Part shown: one piece after another, positions 36,640-48,557 of the stretch
Layout: each line of letters opens with the position of its first letter
Position numbering within the stretch: position 1 is the first letter of the stretch
Translations under genes and position numbers: made by a program
Notes under the pieces: generated by a model
Told to the model about the DNA's origin: nothing
The model's input: only the letters and a program-made list of their open reading frames with translations
Databases searched by the model: none
Assembly: GCA_015179125.1 (NCBI GenBank)
Contig: WHVA01000134.1
Coordinates: 124,001-188,000 of the forward strand
Source: Gautieria morchelliformis
Taxonomy: Eukaryota > Basidiomycota > Agaricomycetes > Gomphales > Gomphaceae
Direction: 5' to 3'
DNA: 64,000 nt

Positions 36640-36825
36640 TTCAGCCTTTATACCGCGTGCGCGCGTCGTGCACGGACCACGCGCGAACGGGTCATGTGAC
36701 CGCGGACGCTGCTGCGCAGCATCCATTGCTCGCGGCTGCGCTGCTCGCCGCTGACCTAATATTTACGTAATATTATTTGTCAGTGGTGCGCCCACAACCC
36801 ACCGAGCTGCTTTCATATAGTGTAA
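36640..36825 (-). promoter_or_regulatory. conserved 5' module of H3 with TATA box
   Basis: On the minus strand, downstream of the Helitron 5' end: GGTTGTGGG, a GCGAGC/GCAGCCGCGAGC palindrome, a CATGTGAC box, then GTGCACGACGCG and GGTATAAAGGC (plus ~36650-36660). A splice-donor-like GGTAGGTAATATC follows at plus ~36440-36452. The same order appears in H4, H6 and H7. Inferred promoter plus first exon. Confidence 0.5.
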
Positions 36826-36960
36826 CTAGGTGGGTACCCGCGCTTCGCGCGGGGGTGTAGGTCAAGCGCCTTAGTAAGGTCAAATGCATCAGTAATGTCA
36901 AGTGAATCAGTAAGGTCAAGTGCATTAGGGTAAATAGGATCATGCAAAATATATCCCTGA

Positions 36961-37161
36961 TCATATAGTATCATGAATCATGTATGCACCCATGGAACAG
37001 CCGAACATGCAGAGCTCTCTCTCGACCTCTGGGATGGGCCTCCCAGCGACTCTAGACATGAAAGTGGTAATAGTCTTGACTGAATCATCAGAGATTATAA
37101 GATTGCGCCTATTGTCATAATCAACAGGTTTCAAAGCTTGTGCATTGTGAAATAGATCCAA
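36961..37161 (-). CDS. captured 66-codon fragment in H4
   Basis: Unrecognised open frame, MDLFHNAQALKPVDYD ... FMSRVAGRPIPEVERE ... YMIHDTI. The copy in H7 (48558-48758) encodes the same protein except for one Arg to Cys change. It has no intron or promoter of its own and lies ~130 bp inside the Helitron 3' end. It may be a piece of a host gene picked up by the ancestor. The near identity could reflect recent duplication rather than selection. Confidence 0.5.
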   Translation of the reverse strand: MDLFHNAQALKPVDYDNRRNLIISDDSVKTITTFMSRVAGRPIPEVERELCMFGCSMGAYMIHDTI

Positions 37162-37299
37162 TAGTGATCTTGGGGATCCTGAATGTTGACAATGTGGTTA
37201 CATCAATATGCCAGCTGATCCTCCGGTGACACTCTCACAGAACCAGAAACAATACCAAAATCAGAAATTGGGGAAGACCCAAAGTGCAGTTGGATAGCA

Positions 37300-37720
37300 T
37301 GTCCTCACACGTAACGTGTCCTCACAGGTAGCGTTCCCCACACGTAACGTGTCCTCACAGGTAGCATGTCCCCAAACGTAGCGTGTCCCCACAGGTAGCG
37401 TGTCCTCACAGGTAGCGTGTCCTCACAGGTAGTGTGTCCCCAAACGTAATGTGTCCTCACAGGTAGCGTGTCCCCACACGTAACGTGTCCTCACAGGTAG
37501 CGTGTCCTCACAGGTAGCGTGTCCCCAAACGTAGCGTGTCCTCACAGGTAATGTGTCCCCACAGGTAGCGTGTCCTCACAGGTAGCGTGTCCTCACAGGT
37601 AGCGTGTCCTCACAGGTAGCGTGTCCCCACACGTAACATGTCCTCACAGGTAGAGTGTCCCCAAACGTACCGTGTCCTCACAGGTAATGTGTCCCCACAG
37701 GTAGCGTGTCCTCACACATA
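37300..37720. repeat. 17-bp minisatellite in H4
   Basis: About 24 units alternate between GTGTCCTCACAGGTAGC and GTGTCCCCACACGTAAC. Same array type as 48897-49690 in H7. Confidence 0.95.
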
Positions 37721-37879
37721 TCAGGGACATGTATCAGTATCTATTTTGTGACATATATAAAATAGGAAAAGAAACCACATTTAAGCAGCTGTTCTTATTA
37801 ATTTTAGCAAAGTCAGGATAATTTATTGATATCTACCTTTTGAAAAAATGTCAAAAAATGTACAGTACATTTAACCTGA

Positions 37880-38220
37880 AGCATCCATGCATAGCATGCT
37901 TGTCCCCATGCATAACATGCGTGTCTCCACGCATAACATGGGTGTCCCCAAGCATAGCGTGTGTGTCCCCATGGATAGCATGCTTGTCCCCATGCATGAC
38001 ATGTGTGTCTCCACGCATAGCATGTGTGTCCCCATGCATAGCCTGTCTGTCCCCAAGGATAGTGTGTCCCCACATGTGGCATGCATGTCCCCATGCATAA
38101 CATGCGTGTCCCCATGCATAGCAGGCGTGTCCCCAAGCATAGTGTGTGTGTCCCCACGCATAACATGCGTGTCCCCATGCATAGTGTGTGTAGCATGCCC
38201 CTCAAGTATAGCATGCGTAG
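37880..38220. repeat. 21-bp minisatellite in H4
   Basis: Units of the form TCCCCATGCATAGCATGCG, closely matching the second half of the H3 array at 35400-35620. Confidence 0.92.
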
Positions 38221-39139
38221 CATATCCCCAAGGGCCTCAAAGTGAAGCAAGCAGAGGCTGTTACTACTTATTAACTCTTAGCAAACTCAGGGGCATGTAT
38301 CACTATCTATTTTGTGACATATACAGACATAAATAAAATAGTCAAGGAAACCATATTTAAGCAGCTGCTGTCAGTAATTTTTAGCAAAGTCAGGGTTATC
38401 TATTTTGCGAAAAAATGCCAAGAAAATGTCCAGTACATGTAAGCTGAAGCTGTTATTAATTTTAGCAAAGTTAGGATATCTATTTTTCGAAAAATGTCAA
38501 AAAAATGCACTGTACATTTAACCTGGAGCTGTTGTCAATCTTCACAAAGTCAGGATAATTTATTGATATCTATTTGCGGTCAAAAAAGTACAGTACATTG
38601 AAGCAGAAGCTGTTATTAATGCCCAGCCAAAGCCAGAGAACCGGGAGACTGACAGAGAAACCCAGAGCCCAGCCAAAGCCATAGTAAGCCAGCCACCAGT
38701 ATAGCCAGAGAGGAGTGGCTGGTAAGCAGCTTTACAGTAAATAAAACAATAAAACAAACCACATTTAAAAGCAGAATCTATTGTCATTAATTTTAGAGGA
38801 AACTTATTGATGTCTACTTGCGAAAAAAACCTGAAAAATATTGATATTAAAACATCTTTTTTCAGCAGTCTTTGGATGTTATTTAAATCTATTTTCGAAA
38901 AAAAATCACAAAAATATAATGCACATGTGACAACTATATGATGAAAACAAAAAGGAACCAATAAAATTGCCAACAGAAATATAATAAAATACATGGCAAT
39001 GCATTAACAAAAAGATATTACCTACCAATAGCCAGCCAGCTAAAGCAGCAGACAGCAGACAGCAAACAGCAGACAGCAGACAGAGCAGAGCAGACAGCAG
39101 ACAGAGGAATCGCCGGTTGGGCAGGTTCCTGGTGTTCCC

Positions 39140-39432
39140 TCCTTACCATTCGGCCTTTATACCCCGCGCGCGTGTCGTGCACGGACCACGCTCGCATATG
39201 CGCGCTCTGGTCGCGAACAGGTCACGTGACCGCTGCGCAGCGTTCTATGCTCGCGGCTGCGCCGCTCGCTGCTGACCTAATTTGGAACGCAAACGGTCAC
39301 GTGACCATGCTGCGCAGCGTTCTTGGCTCGCGGCTGCGCCGCTCGCGTCCGATTGGCCAGCTGACTAAGGCTGACCTAAAACCTGACATAAGCTCGACGC
39401 CCACAACCCACTGAGCGCGTTTAACTCTTAGA
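39140..39432 (-). promoter_or_regulatory. conserved 5' module of H4
   Basis: Contains GGGGTATAAAGGC on the minus strand (plus ~39156-39167), GTGCACGACACG, two GTCACGTGAC palindromes (39220-39230, 39296-39306), two GCGAGC-type palindromes and the Helitron 5' end. A splice-donor-like GGTAGGTAATATC lies downstream (plus ~39014-39026). Confidence 0.5.
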
Positions 39433-42400
39433 CTAGGTGGGTACCCGCGCTTCGCGCGGGGGTGTAGGTCAAGCGCCTCGGTAAGGTCAAATGCATCAGT
39501 AAGTCTAACATATCAGTAAGGTCAAGTACATTGGGGAAAACCAAAGTAATCAATTTGCATCAAGTAAAATGAAGTCAAACACATAAACCATATCAAGAGA
39601 AGTGGATATTAAAAAATCAAGGAGCTCTAAGTAATACATCTTTATATACTATGTTGGTTGTGTCCAAACCCTCCTCAAGCAAGACCTTCACTCTGTTCCA
39701 ATTGGTCCCTCTTGATACACCAACATACAACTGACCATGTCCAAACACTGGATATCTCAGGTCCAGCCCAACCGTACCCGAAGACTGTCCCTGAGACTTG
39801 TTGATGGTCATTGCAAATGCCAAACGCACTGGAAACTGCCTCCTTTGCAGCACAAATGGCAACTCTCCCTCTGATGGCTTAATGATGATCCTGGGGATGA
39901 AAGCAATATTTCCTGCACATGGACCTGAGATGATCCTGACCTCCAACACTCTAATGCTTATCCTCACCAACCGCAACCTTGTCCCATTGCATAGTCCTTG
40001 CTTCTGATCCAAATTGCGCAACAGCATCAGAGGCACTCCAGGCTTGACTTCCAAGCGAGCAGGAGGAAGACAGCCCATCTCTATGGAATTCAGATACTCC
40101 ACAGGATACCGATCTGCATCATCGGATTCTTCAATGGAATTTGTGCAGTGCAAGACCTGAGCATCACCTGGAAACTCCCTAAACACCATGGAATTGATCT
40201 CATTGACATCAGTGTTTCTGGCACAGAGGATGGCACGCTCCAAAAAGTAATTGTCCTGGGCAGGGACATGATTGCCAATGCCAGGGTATATTTCCTGGAT
40301 CAGATCTTCAATTCCAGGGCCACAAACCATGTGAGGAGGGAGTGAGAACATATGATCTAGTGGGAGATCCTTTCCCTGGCCCACATTCTGCAGCCATTCT
40401 GCAAACCTGGCTCTGTCAGGGTCATTTCTCACCCGCATGTTCTCTGTCAGATGGAGGACATTGATCTTTGGCCACAGATATGCCTTCTGAAGGGTAGCTC
40501 CCACAATATCCTCCTTGGAGCCTTTAGGGACAATTGGGAGAGTCTGCTGAAAGTCACCTCCAAAGGTGACTGTGATGCCACCAAAGGGTCTGTCAGGCTG
40601 GTCAAGGAAATCCCTCAGTGTCCTGTCAATGGCCTCTGTGGCATGGCGATACTGCATTGCAGCCTCATCCCAGATGAGGAGACTGGCCTGTCTCAGCATG
40701 CCAGCCTTGTCAGAGTTCTTTTTGATGGAGGAGAAAGAGCGCTCATGGACAGGAATGGGAATTCCAAGCATGCTATGAGAGGTTGTACCCTTAGTGAGGA
40801 TAAGTGCAGCCATTGCAGATGAGGCTACTGCAATCACAATGAGGCTCTCCGCTCTACAGGAGTGGATTAGAGCGTTCCATGTGAATGATTTCCCGGCGCC
40901 ACCTGAGCCAGTGACAAAAAACATTTGTCCATCAGGTTTCCCATGAGCATCTCTGGTCAGTGCCGACCGTAATAGCTGATCATGCGTGGACCTTTGCCCC
41001 TCATTCAGCCTGGGAACCTCCTCATCAGCTATGTTCCTCTCTTCAACACGGTCATAGTCCCTCTGCTCAGCTATGAACCTGTTTCCAATGAGGGCCTCCC
41101 ACTCGCCTGCCACCCGAGGCATATCATCAAAGCTGCTCAAGGACATTCCACCCTGCTGGAGGATTTTTTCCAAGAGAAAGAGGCCAAAATCATAAACCTG
41201 ATCGTCCTGTGGATCCTGCATACCATGTCTGATTTGGAGCTGATGTCTGAGATCATCACATATGTGCTCCCTGAAGCCATCCCATAGTCTTCCGGGGCCT
41301 GATGGATTGCAATGGCCAAGGATGGTGGCAAAGAGATGTCTGAGCTGAGCACCTGTTTTCATGCCACTGGCATCCTGGAGACACAACCTCAACTCCTGAT
41401 CATCATCCAAAAGTCCCCTTGCACGACAGGCCTCCTTGTAAGTAGCATATTGTATGCCATCCACCGACCTAAGCTCCTCAAAGGATCTAGCCCCCTTGAC
41501 CACTGTGAGGAGAGTGCGCACAAAAAATCTCTCTCCTGATCTAGGGTTTGCAAAGTGAAGGCGACAGATGCTATAACCTCCTTGGCGTGGTGTCCATACC
41601 TTTTCCTGTGAGTGCCAGGTAAAATGCTCAGGAAAATCCACATAGAGCAGATCACGTGCTTCAGGGTAGATATCATTGGCCTCAAAGTAAGCCATGAGCG
41701 GTGTCTTTTTCGCCTCAGCCCTTTCCAGGATGTTGTCCACATCCTGGTTGGGATCAAAGATGATTGTGTGATGGTCCTTTTCATGGACTGGCAGTGCAAT
41801 GACTGCAGGCACCTGGGTGTGGATTTCCCGCTCCAGCAACCTCAGGATGTGTCTCTGGATCAGGGAACTCTGCTGAAATCATTGAATCCACCTCATGTGG
41901 ATGTCTGATCTTGGAATCTCTTTCAAACCAGATAAGAATATGCATGTGTGGGAGTCCCCTTTTCTGGAATTCAATGGTGTGCACCTGAGCGATGGTTTCC
42001 CCAAAAATATTTTCCTTGACGATCAAGTCAATGAGGTATTTCTTTTTGAGCTGGAACACCCGCGACACCAGGTCAGGCCTGTCCTGAGGAGTTTGTCCAG
42101 GCAACAATGCATCCAATACCTCCTGCCAGTTGGGATTGGCAGTCATGGTAATGCAGACATCTGCCACACCATACTTCCTTGAAATGGCCAGAGAGTTCTG
42201 CAGGTTTTCCTGCATGTCCCGTGTCCCCCCCTGAAATGTGGCAGGCAGAATGGATCTTATGCCCAAGTTGTTTGGATCTCTGTCATTGTCATTGCGATGA
42301 AAGGCATCCATCATCTGGGTATACATCTCAGCACGGAGAGTGTGTTGATTTGTCCTGATCCACCACAGCCTGCTTTGCTCTGCAACGGCCCAAGAGTCTA

Positions 42401-44951
42401 CAATGTACTGCTGGAATAATTTGCCAGCGCGCAGGAGTGTTGTAGGTTCTTCTGTTCTCTGGAAGAGACGATAGGAATGGAACTGAATTTGGGTGACATG
42501 CCCACTTCGCTCACGCACGTCTGGTAATTGGCGATAGCGAATACCCGGTTGCCACCCCAACTCTCCCCTGGGAAAGAGCAAGACATAGTGAAGAGAGGCA
42601 TAGTTTGGATTCATATCGGATACCCTTCGAAAGCGTCCACCTTTGAGCTGCACAATAACATCCCTAGGTTCAGGGTTGATGCCATCTCCAGGAAGAACCA
42701 CCGCAATCTCATCCGCGGTAGGGATATTATACCTCCTAGGATCCCTGTGTTCCCTGTATGTGAGCCTAGCCCGGATCTCACCATTCTGTCCCTGAGCTCT
42801 GAGCCTCTCAGCCACTTGTCTATATATGGGAACATGAGGATTGCATAAGAGGAGCATTTCCTGCAAGTCTCCCATGATAGTTGGAGACAGACCTGGGTTA
42901 CGCGTGTTCCTCTGTGCCAAAGCCAATGCTGGATCATATATATAAAGTTGGGCATACTGTATCCGCCTCCCAGGGTTAGGGATGAGAGAGCCATGAATAT
43001 GATACAGTTCGCCCTGCAGCTTGAGGACATATGGACCACGACCCTCCCGAAGCAAATCTAGATCAAAGTCGGCTCCCAAGGAAGTGAATGCAAATGCAGC
43101 ATTGTACTGCCTGATGTTCTTGCGAAACTGTTTGGCCTCAGGGTCCTGGCCCTCTAAGAGCCGTCTCAATGGCTGAGGGAGCACTGGCAGCTCTGGAAGC
43201 TGCACCTTTCCTTCTAAACAGCAATCACCAAATCTGGGCCGCCGATTGGAGGATCTCAGCAGGTGTTCTGCCATCCAGTGTAATGCTCCACAGTCAGGGC
43301 AGGCAACAACCATGGGACCCAGATCATGACGCAGCACATCTGCCTCGATTATTCTAGAGTGACCGAGTGGAATAAAAGGAGGAAGTCGCTGAGGACGCTG
43401 CCGAGGTACAGGGTGTGGCAGAAGAGGCTGTGGAGGTCCAGGGAGTGGCAGAGGAGGCTGAGGAGGTGCAGGGTGTGTCAGAAGAGGCTGTGGAGGTGAA
43501 GGGAGTGGCAGAGGAGGCTGAGGAGGTGCAGGGAGTGGCCGAGGAGGCTGAGGAGGTGCAGGGAGTCGCTGAAGAGGCCGCAGAAGCGCAGGGAGTAGCG
43601 GAGGCATTGGTCTTATTGCATTGGCCTGAGCACGCAATGCTGCCACTCCTGCAGAACCTACTACAGGAGGATTAGCTGCCTGTCTACCTCTTCCCAATTG
43701 CTGCAATATAGCAGACTGCTCAGCAGCCTGAGCACGCAACTGTGCAATTCCTGCAGAACCTACCAGAGGAAGATTGGGAGGTGGCTGTATAGGCGCCTGC
43801 CTGTATCTTCTCACGGGCTGTGCTGCTGGGATTGCTACTAACTGAGCACGAAGGGCTGCCACCTGCTGTCCAGGACTGGGATCGGGAGGACGTAATGGCC
43901 CTGCAGCAGGTTGTTGAAAAGGATCAGCCGCATTGCTTCTAGGAGGAGGGTGAGGGATGGCAAAAGGAGCTGGTGGAGGGGGTGGCTGGTTCCAAGCTCT
44001 GGCAGCAGCCACAGCAAGGGCACGCGCTCTCCGATCAGTAGGCGACGTCATATGACCCTCCTGCTCCTCCCTCGCCCTTTCACGCTCCTGCTGACAATTT
44101 CTCTCTGGAGTAGATGGATCCCTGAGAAATGTAGGCATAAGCTTAGAGGAACAATCAAGCTACCCCACTTCAACTTACATTTGCAAGCAGATGCTGTTGT
44201 TGTTAATTTTTCTTGGGCAAAGTCAGGGGAATTTATTAATTTCTAATTAAATAAATGTCAGACGGCTCACACCAGACCACAGAGAAATATATGTACCAAG
44301 GAAGGGATGGGGAATTTTTTTGATGAAAATATCCAAGTCTTCTTCGGCTATCCAACTGGAATAATTCTTCCAGTAAAAGGTCCTGGTCCTGGTCCTGGTC
44401 CTGGGGAGATGTCTTCTTCAGCCACCAGTAGTGCAAGTCAACACTGAAAGAACTGCAATGCAATTGTGGCTCCCTCTAAGGCAGCCTGGGATGACTACCT
44501 GGCTCCTTAGCAGAGAAAAAGCTGCCCCAATGAAGGGGTCAACCCCAATAGTTCACTGCAGAGACCTCCCTGGGAAGAGATCTTTTGTGTACTACACTAT
44601 GTAGGCTATCTATTAATTCAGTCTCACGCAATTTTTATTCTATCTAGTAGTGGGCAGAGAGGAGAGGAGAGGAGGGTGGTGGTGGAGTGCGCAAAGCGGC
44701 TGGCTGCGCAGCGATCTGCCAGCGCAGCGCTGCTTTGAGCGCCTGAGCCGGCAGACCGGCGTAAACCGCTCGCGGCTGCGCTGCTCGCACGCTCCAGAAC
44801 GCTGCGCAGCGCTGGAGCCGGCAGAGTGGCGCAAACCGCCGGTAGGGCCCAGGGGCTCGCGGCTGCGCCGCTCACGTGCTCCGCTGACAAACTGATGACC
44901 AAGCATTGGTCAGCAGCGCCCACAACCCACTGAGCGCGTTTAACTCTTAGA
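39433..44951 (-). mobile_element. Helitron H5 (family C, Rep-helicase bearing, 5.5 kb)
   Basis: 3' end CCCGCGCGAAGCGCGGG ... CACCTAG (plus 39433-39460) and 5' end TCTAAGAGTTAAACGCGC (plus 44951 leftwards), both as in H4. It carries a nearly complete Rep-helicase gene on the minus strand (39617-44138) with one internal deletion. It is likely the autonomous type for family C. The 44140-44940 stretch holds the 5' leader, a TCCTGG hexamer run (44378-44405) and GC palindromes. Confidence 0.92.
39617..44138 (-). pseudogene. Helitron Rep-Pif1 helicase (H5), internal deletion
   Basis: Two long frames. 44138-41781 (785 codons) holds a Pro/Gln-rich N-terminus, a zinc-finger-like segment (CPDCGALHWM), the N domain (YNIPTADEIAVVLPG) and the Rep His pair (RGLPHMHILIWF). 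41839-39617 (740 codons) holds the helicase: GSGGAGKSFTWN (intact Walker A), LLIWDEAAMQ, GGDFQQTLP and NKSQGQSSGTVG. Against H1, about 180 residues are missing between FPDPETHPE and LLEREIHTQVPAV (junction at plus ~41846-41852). This removes the Rep tyrosine region and shifts the frame. A TCTCAG acceptor just upstream of RDPSTPERN suggests a non-coding first exon. The helicase half is otherwise clean. Confidence 0.88.
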
Positions 44952-45150
44952 CTAGGTGGATACCCGCGCTTCGCGCGGGGGTGCAAGTCAAACGCCTCGG
45001 TAAGGTCAAACGCATCAGCAAGGTCAAACACCTTGGGTAAATCAAACTTGGGATAAGTCAAACACATTTGGATAAGAAAATTTCATTCAGATAAGTAAAA
45101 CACATTTTATTGATTGAAAGTAGCTCTAAGTAACACATCAAGGTAGGTAA

Positions 45151-46534
45151 TGTTATGACCATGCTGCTTGACCAACTCTGGTACCTCCATGCCTCCTCTG
45201 GCTCTATTCCACAATGTCCACACTTTGACCTTTTGATCCCCTTGTTCTTTACTATTCACATACTTCCCCTTTTGACTCTATTCACCGGCCTTCCCTACTT
45301 GACCCTTAGCATAGCAAGTCCGGAGCATCAGGAGATCCATTTGTTCCACTATCAATGTTACGACTGTTCCCCTCAACCATCTCCACCATATCCGCATATC
45401 CTCCGCACCACCTCTGCACCGCCTCCGCACCACCTCCGACTCTATTCCACAACATCCGCACCATCTGCAACCCTCTACCTCGACCCTTGTGATTTCAGTA
45501 CCCCTGGCCACCTCCCGATACCGGCCCCCGTACTCAACCCTGAACACAGCAAGATACCATTTCCGTAATTCCGTTTCTTCCGAGGCCTATTGTACATACT
45601 TGCCTTGTTCTTTCCCATTGTACTTACCCTACCCTGCACCCCCGTTGTCATCCCATTGTTCCACATTAGTTACTTGCCCCGTATGTCTATCCGATTCCTG
45701 CACTCTCCAGAATTTGCTTAGTACCATACCATTACCTGTTGCTTCAGCTCTTTGTATAAAACCCCCTCATGTATGTCTCCGTTCCTGCAATCAGATAATC
45801 AACTTCGATATGTGATTCCCTTGGCACTGTCTCCTGTTCTTAGCACAGCGAGTTTTGCTAGTCTTGTCTCCTTCCGCTCTCGACCCTCTGTCCTCTGCCT
45901 CTTCCAACCTTTGTTCTCCGGCCCTCGAACCTCGACTCTCAGTACTCTGTTCCCGACTTCTGCCTAGTTCATCAGGGGCGCAACACATAAGTTGAAGCCG
46001 TTGTCCTTTCCAGTTCCGACCTCTGGGAATTCCAATACGTAACAATCAATTAGACCCACATTCCCCTTGTTCTTTTGCCTATTGATTGTTCTTAGTTCTA
46101 CCCGGCACCCCCTTGTAGTTCCTCTTGTTCCGTATTAGTTACTTACTCCATTTATCCTAGTTACTTTTGCTTGCACTGGAATTGCTTACCTCTACCTTCT
46201 GACATGTTGTCTCAGCTCTTTGTATAAAACCCAGTCATGTGTGCCTCTGTTCTGCAATCACATAATTGACTTTGATATGTGACTCCCTTTGCACTGTTTC
46301 CTGTTCTTACCACAGCAAGTACTTGCAAGGCCTCTGTCTCTCTGACCTCTGCCTTCCAACTTGATTTCTGATATCCAACTTAACTCAATTCTTGAACCCT
46401 TACTACTTCAGTTACAATACTCAACCTCTTCCAACTTCCAATCTCAGATCTCAAAAATACTTAGGATGATAGTTGGGGGTGCAACATATAAGTTGAAGCT
46501 GCAGTCCCTTTAGATCCAAACCTGATACATAACA
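45151..46534. repeat. solo LTR (sL1) in H6, interrupted
   Basis: Starts TGTTATGACC, ends GATACATAACA, flanked by GGTAA (45146-45150 and 46535-46539), as in H3. Without the inner element it is 690 bp. Confidence 0.92.
45356..46044. repeat. second solo LTR nested in the first
   Basis: 689 bp, TGTTACGACTG to AATACGTAACA, with ATCAA on both sides (45351-45355 and 46045-46049). The uninterrupted site is present in H3 (CTATCAATTAGACC, ~34407). Same LTR family as its host. Confidence 0.92.
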
Positions 46535-46559
46535 GGTAATGACTCTCCACATTTCTCCC

Positions 46560-47260
46560 ATGTCTCATATCCCCTACCTCACATGTAGTGTGTCCTTGCC
46601 TGTAGTGTGTCATCACACTTTATCTGTCCTCACACGTATTGCATCCTCACATGGAGCATGTCCTCACATGTGGCATGTCCCCACACGTAGTGTGTCCCCA
46701 AGCATAGTGTGCGTAGTGTGTCTCCACATGTAGCATGTCTCCATATGTAGTATGTCCCCACATGCAGTACAGTGTGCATGGCATGTCCCACATGCATAAC
46801 ATGTCCCTCAAGTATTTTGTGTGTAGCATGTCCCTGGTTTGTAGCATGTGCCCAAACATAGTGTGTCCCTAAATTATAGCATGTGTGTCCCCCATGCATA
46901 GTGTGTCCACATGTGTAGCATGTCCCTACATGTAGTGTGTGTAGCATCTCCCTCAAGTATAGTGTGCAAAGTGTGTCCCCAATGCATAACATGTCCCCCA
47001 AGTATAGTGTGCATAGCATGTCCTTTGTTTGTAGCGTGTCCCCCAAGTATAGCATGTGTAGAATGTCCCTTGTTTGTAGTGTTTTCCCCTGTAGTGTGTC
47101 CCATGTTTGTACTGTGTCCCCCAAGCATAGTGTGTCCCCACATATAGTGTGCACATCCCCATGCATAGCATGCATGTTAGTGTGTGTAGCATGCCCCTCA
47201 AGTATAGCATGCATAGCATGTCCCAATGGCATGTGTAGCATATCCCCAAGGGCTTCAAAG
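46560..47260. repeat. minisatellite in H6
   Basis: Units of ~17-20 bp (GTGTCCCCAAGTATAGC type), the counterpart of 34930-35660 in H3 with unit gains and losses. Confidence 0.9.
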
Positions 47261-48139
47261 TGAAGCGAGCAGGGGCTGTTACTTATCATTAACTTTTCGC
47301 AAACTCAGGGACATGTATCAATATCTATTTTTCAAAAAATGTCAAAATAAATGTCCAGTACATTTAAGCTGAAGTTGTTATTAATTTTAGCAGAGTCAAG
47401 ATTATCTATTTTTGAAAAATGTCAAAAAAATGCACTGTACATTTAAGCTAACAATTTTCACAAAGTCAGGATAATTTATTGACATCTATCTGCGAATAAA
47501 TGTCAAAAAAGTACAGTACATTGAAGCAGAGGCTGTTATTAATGCCCAGCCAAAGCCAGAGAAGCCCTGAGACTGACAGAGAAACCCAGAGCCCAGCCAA
47601 AGCCATAGTAAGCCAGCCACCAGTATAGCCAGAGAGGAGTGGCTGGTAAGTGGCTTTACAGTAAATAAAACAATAAAACAAACCACATTTAAAAGCAGAA
47701 TCTATTGTCATTGATTTTAGAGGAAACTTATTGATGTCAATTTTCGAAAAAAAACCTGAAAAATATTGATATTAAAATACATTTTTTTCTGCAGTCTTTG
47801 GATGTTATTTAAATCTATTTTTGAAAAAGATCACAAAAATATAATGCAAATGTGACAATACTATATGATGAGAAAAAAAGGAACTAATAAAATTACCAAC
47901 ACCAATAAAATAAAATACATGGCAATGCATTAAAAAAAGATATTACCTAGCAATAGAAAGCCAGCCAAGCCAATAGATAGCCAGCCAGCCAAAGCAATAG
48001 ACAGCCAGCCAGCTACAGGAGGAGACAGCACACAGAGCAGACAGCACACAGAGCAGCCAGCACACAGAGGGGACAGCAGACAGAGCACACAGCAGAAAGA
48101 GGAATCGCCGGTTGGGCAGGTTCCTAGTGTTCCCTCCTT

Positions 48140-48404
48140 ACCGTGCGGCCTTTATACCGCGCGCGCGTCGTGCACGGACCATGCTCGTACGCTGTCGCGA
48201 ACGTGTCACGTGACCGCTGCTCAGCGTTCGAGCTCGCGGCTGCGCCGCTCGCGCGCTCCAGGTTCACGCCGGTCTGCCGGTCACGTGACCGCTGCGCAGC
48301 GTTGGTGCTCGCGGCTGCGCCGCTCGCCGCTGACATAAGTTTTACGTAATATTATTTGTAAGCGCGCCCACAACCTCCCACCGTGCTACTTTCACCTATA
48401 GGAA
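48140..48404 (-). promoter_or_regulatory. conserved 5' module of H6
   Basis: Minus-strand GGTATAAAGGC (plus ~48149-48160), GTGCACGACGCG, two GTCACGTGAC palindromes (48207-48216, 48280-48289), two GCGAGC-type palindromes, then the Helitron 5' end. A donor-like GGTAATATC lies at plus ~47938-47947. Confidence 0.5.
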
Positions 48405-48557
48405 CTAGGTGGGTACCCGCGCTTCGCCCAGGGGTGTAGGTCAAGCGCCTTGGTAAGGTCAAATGCATAAGTAAGGTCAAGTGAATCAGTAAGGTCAAGT
48501 GAATCAGTAAGTTCAAGTGCATTGGGGTAAATAGGATCATGCAAAATATATCCCTGA

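Larger units (their letters stand above)
34077..36825 (-). mobile_element. Helitron H3 (family C, non-autonomous, 2.75 kb)
   Basis: The 3' end reads GCGGGTATCCACCTAG on the minus strand after a GC-rich hairpin (plus 34077-34110). The 5' end abuts H4 at 36825/36826 but starts TTAC rather than TC. It contains a solo LTR (34207-34894), minisatellite (34930-35660), ~85-bp repeats (35690-36060), CAG-rich repeats (36490-36600) and a TATA-containing 5' module. Homologous along most of its length to H6. Confidence 0.85.
36826..39432 (-). mobile_element. Helitron H4 (family C, non-autonomous, 2.6 kb)
   Basis: 3' end: hairpin CCCGCGCGAAGCGCGGG followed by TACCCACCTAG (minus strand; plus 36826-36850). 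5' end: TCTAAGAGTTAAACGCGC (plus 39432 leftwards). Contents: subterminal GGTCAAGTGCATCAGTAA repeats, a captured 66-codon fragment (36961-37161), minisatellite blocks (37300-37720, 37880-38220), ~85-bp repeats and a TATA module near 39163. Homologous to H7. Confidence 0.92.
44952..48404 (-). mobile_element. Helitron H6 (family C, non-autonomous, 3.45 kb)
   Basis: 3' end CGCGGGTATCCACCTAG region at plus 44952-44985. The 5' end abuts H7 at 48404/48405, starting TTCCTATAGG on the minus strand. Contents parallel H3: solo LTR at the same site, minisatellite (46560-47260), ~85-bp repeats (47280-47530), CAG-rich repeats (48020-48090), TATA module (~48149). It differs by a second solo LTR inside the first. 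Confidence 0.88.

Noticed and set aside
37813..38336. Long overlapping frames on both strands with Cys/Met/Gly/Thr- or Ser/Pro-rich repeats
   Set aside because: They are translations of the 21-bp minisatellite. Equivalent frames appear in every array on both strands, with no start context or splice sites.
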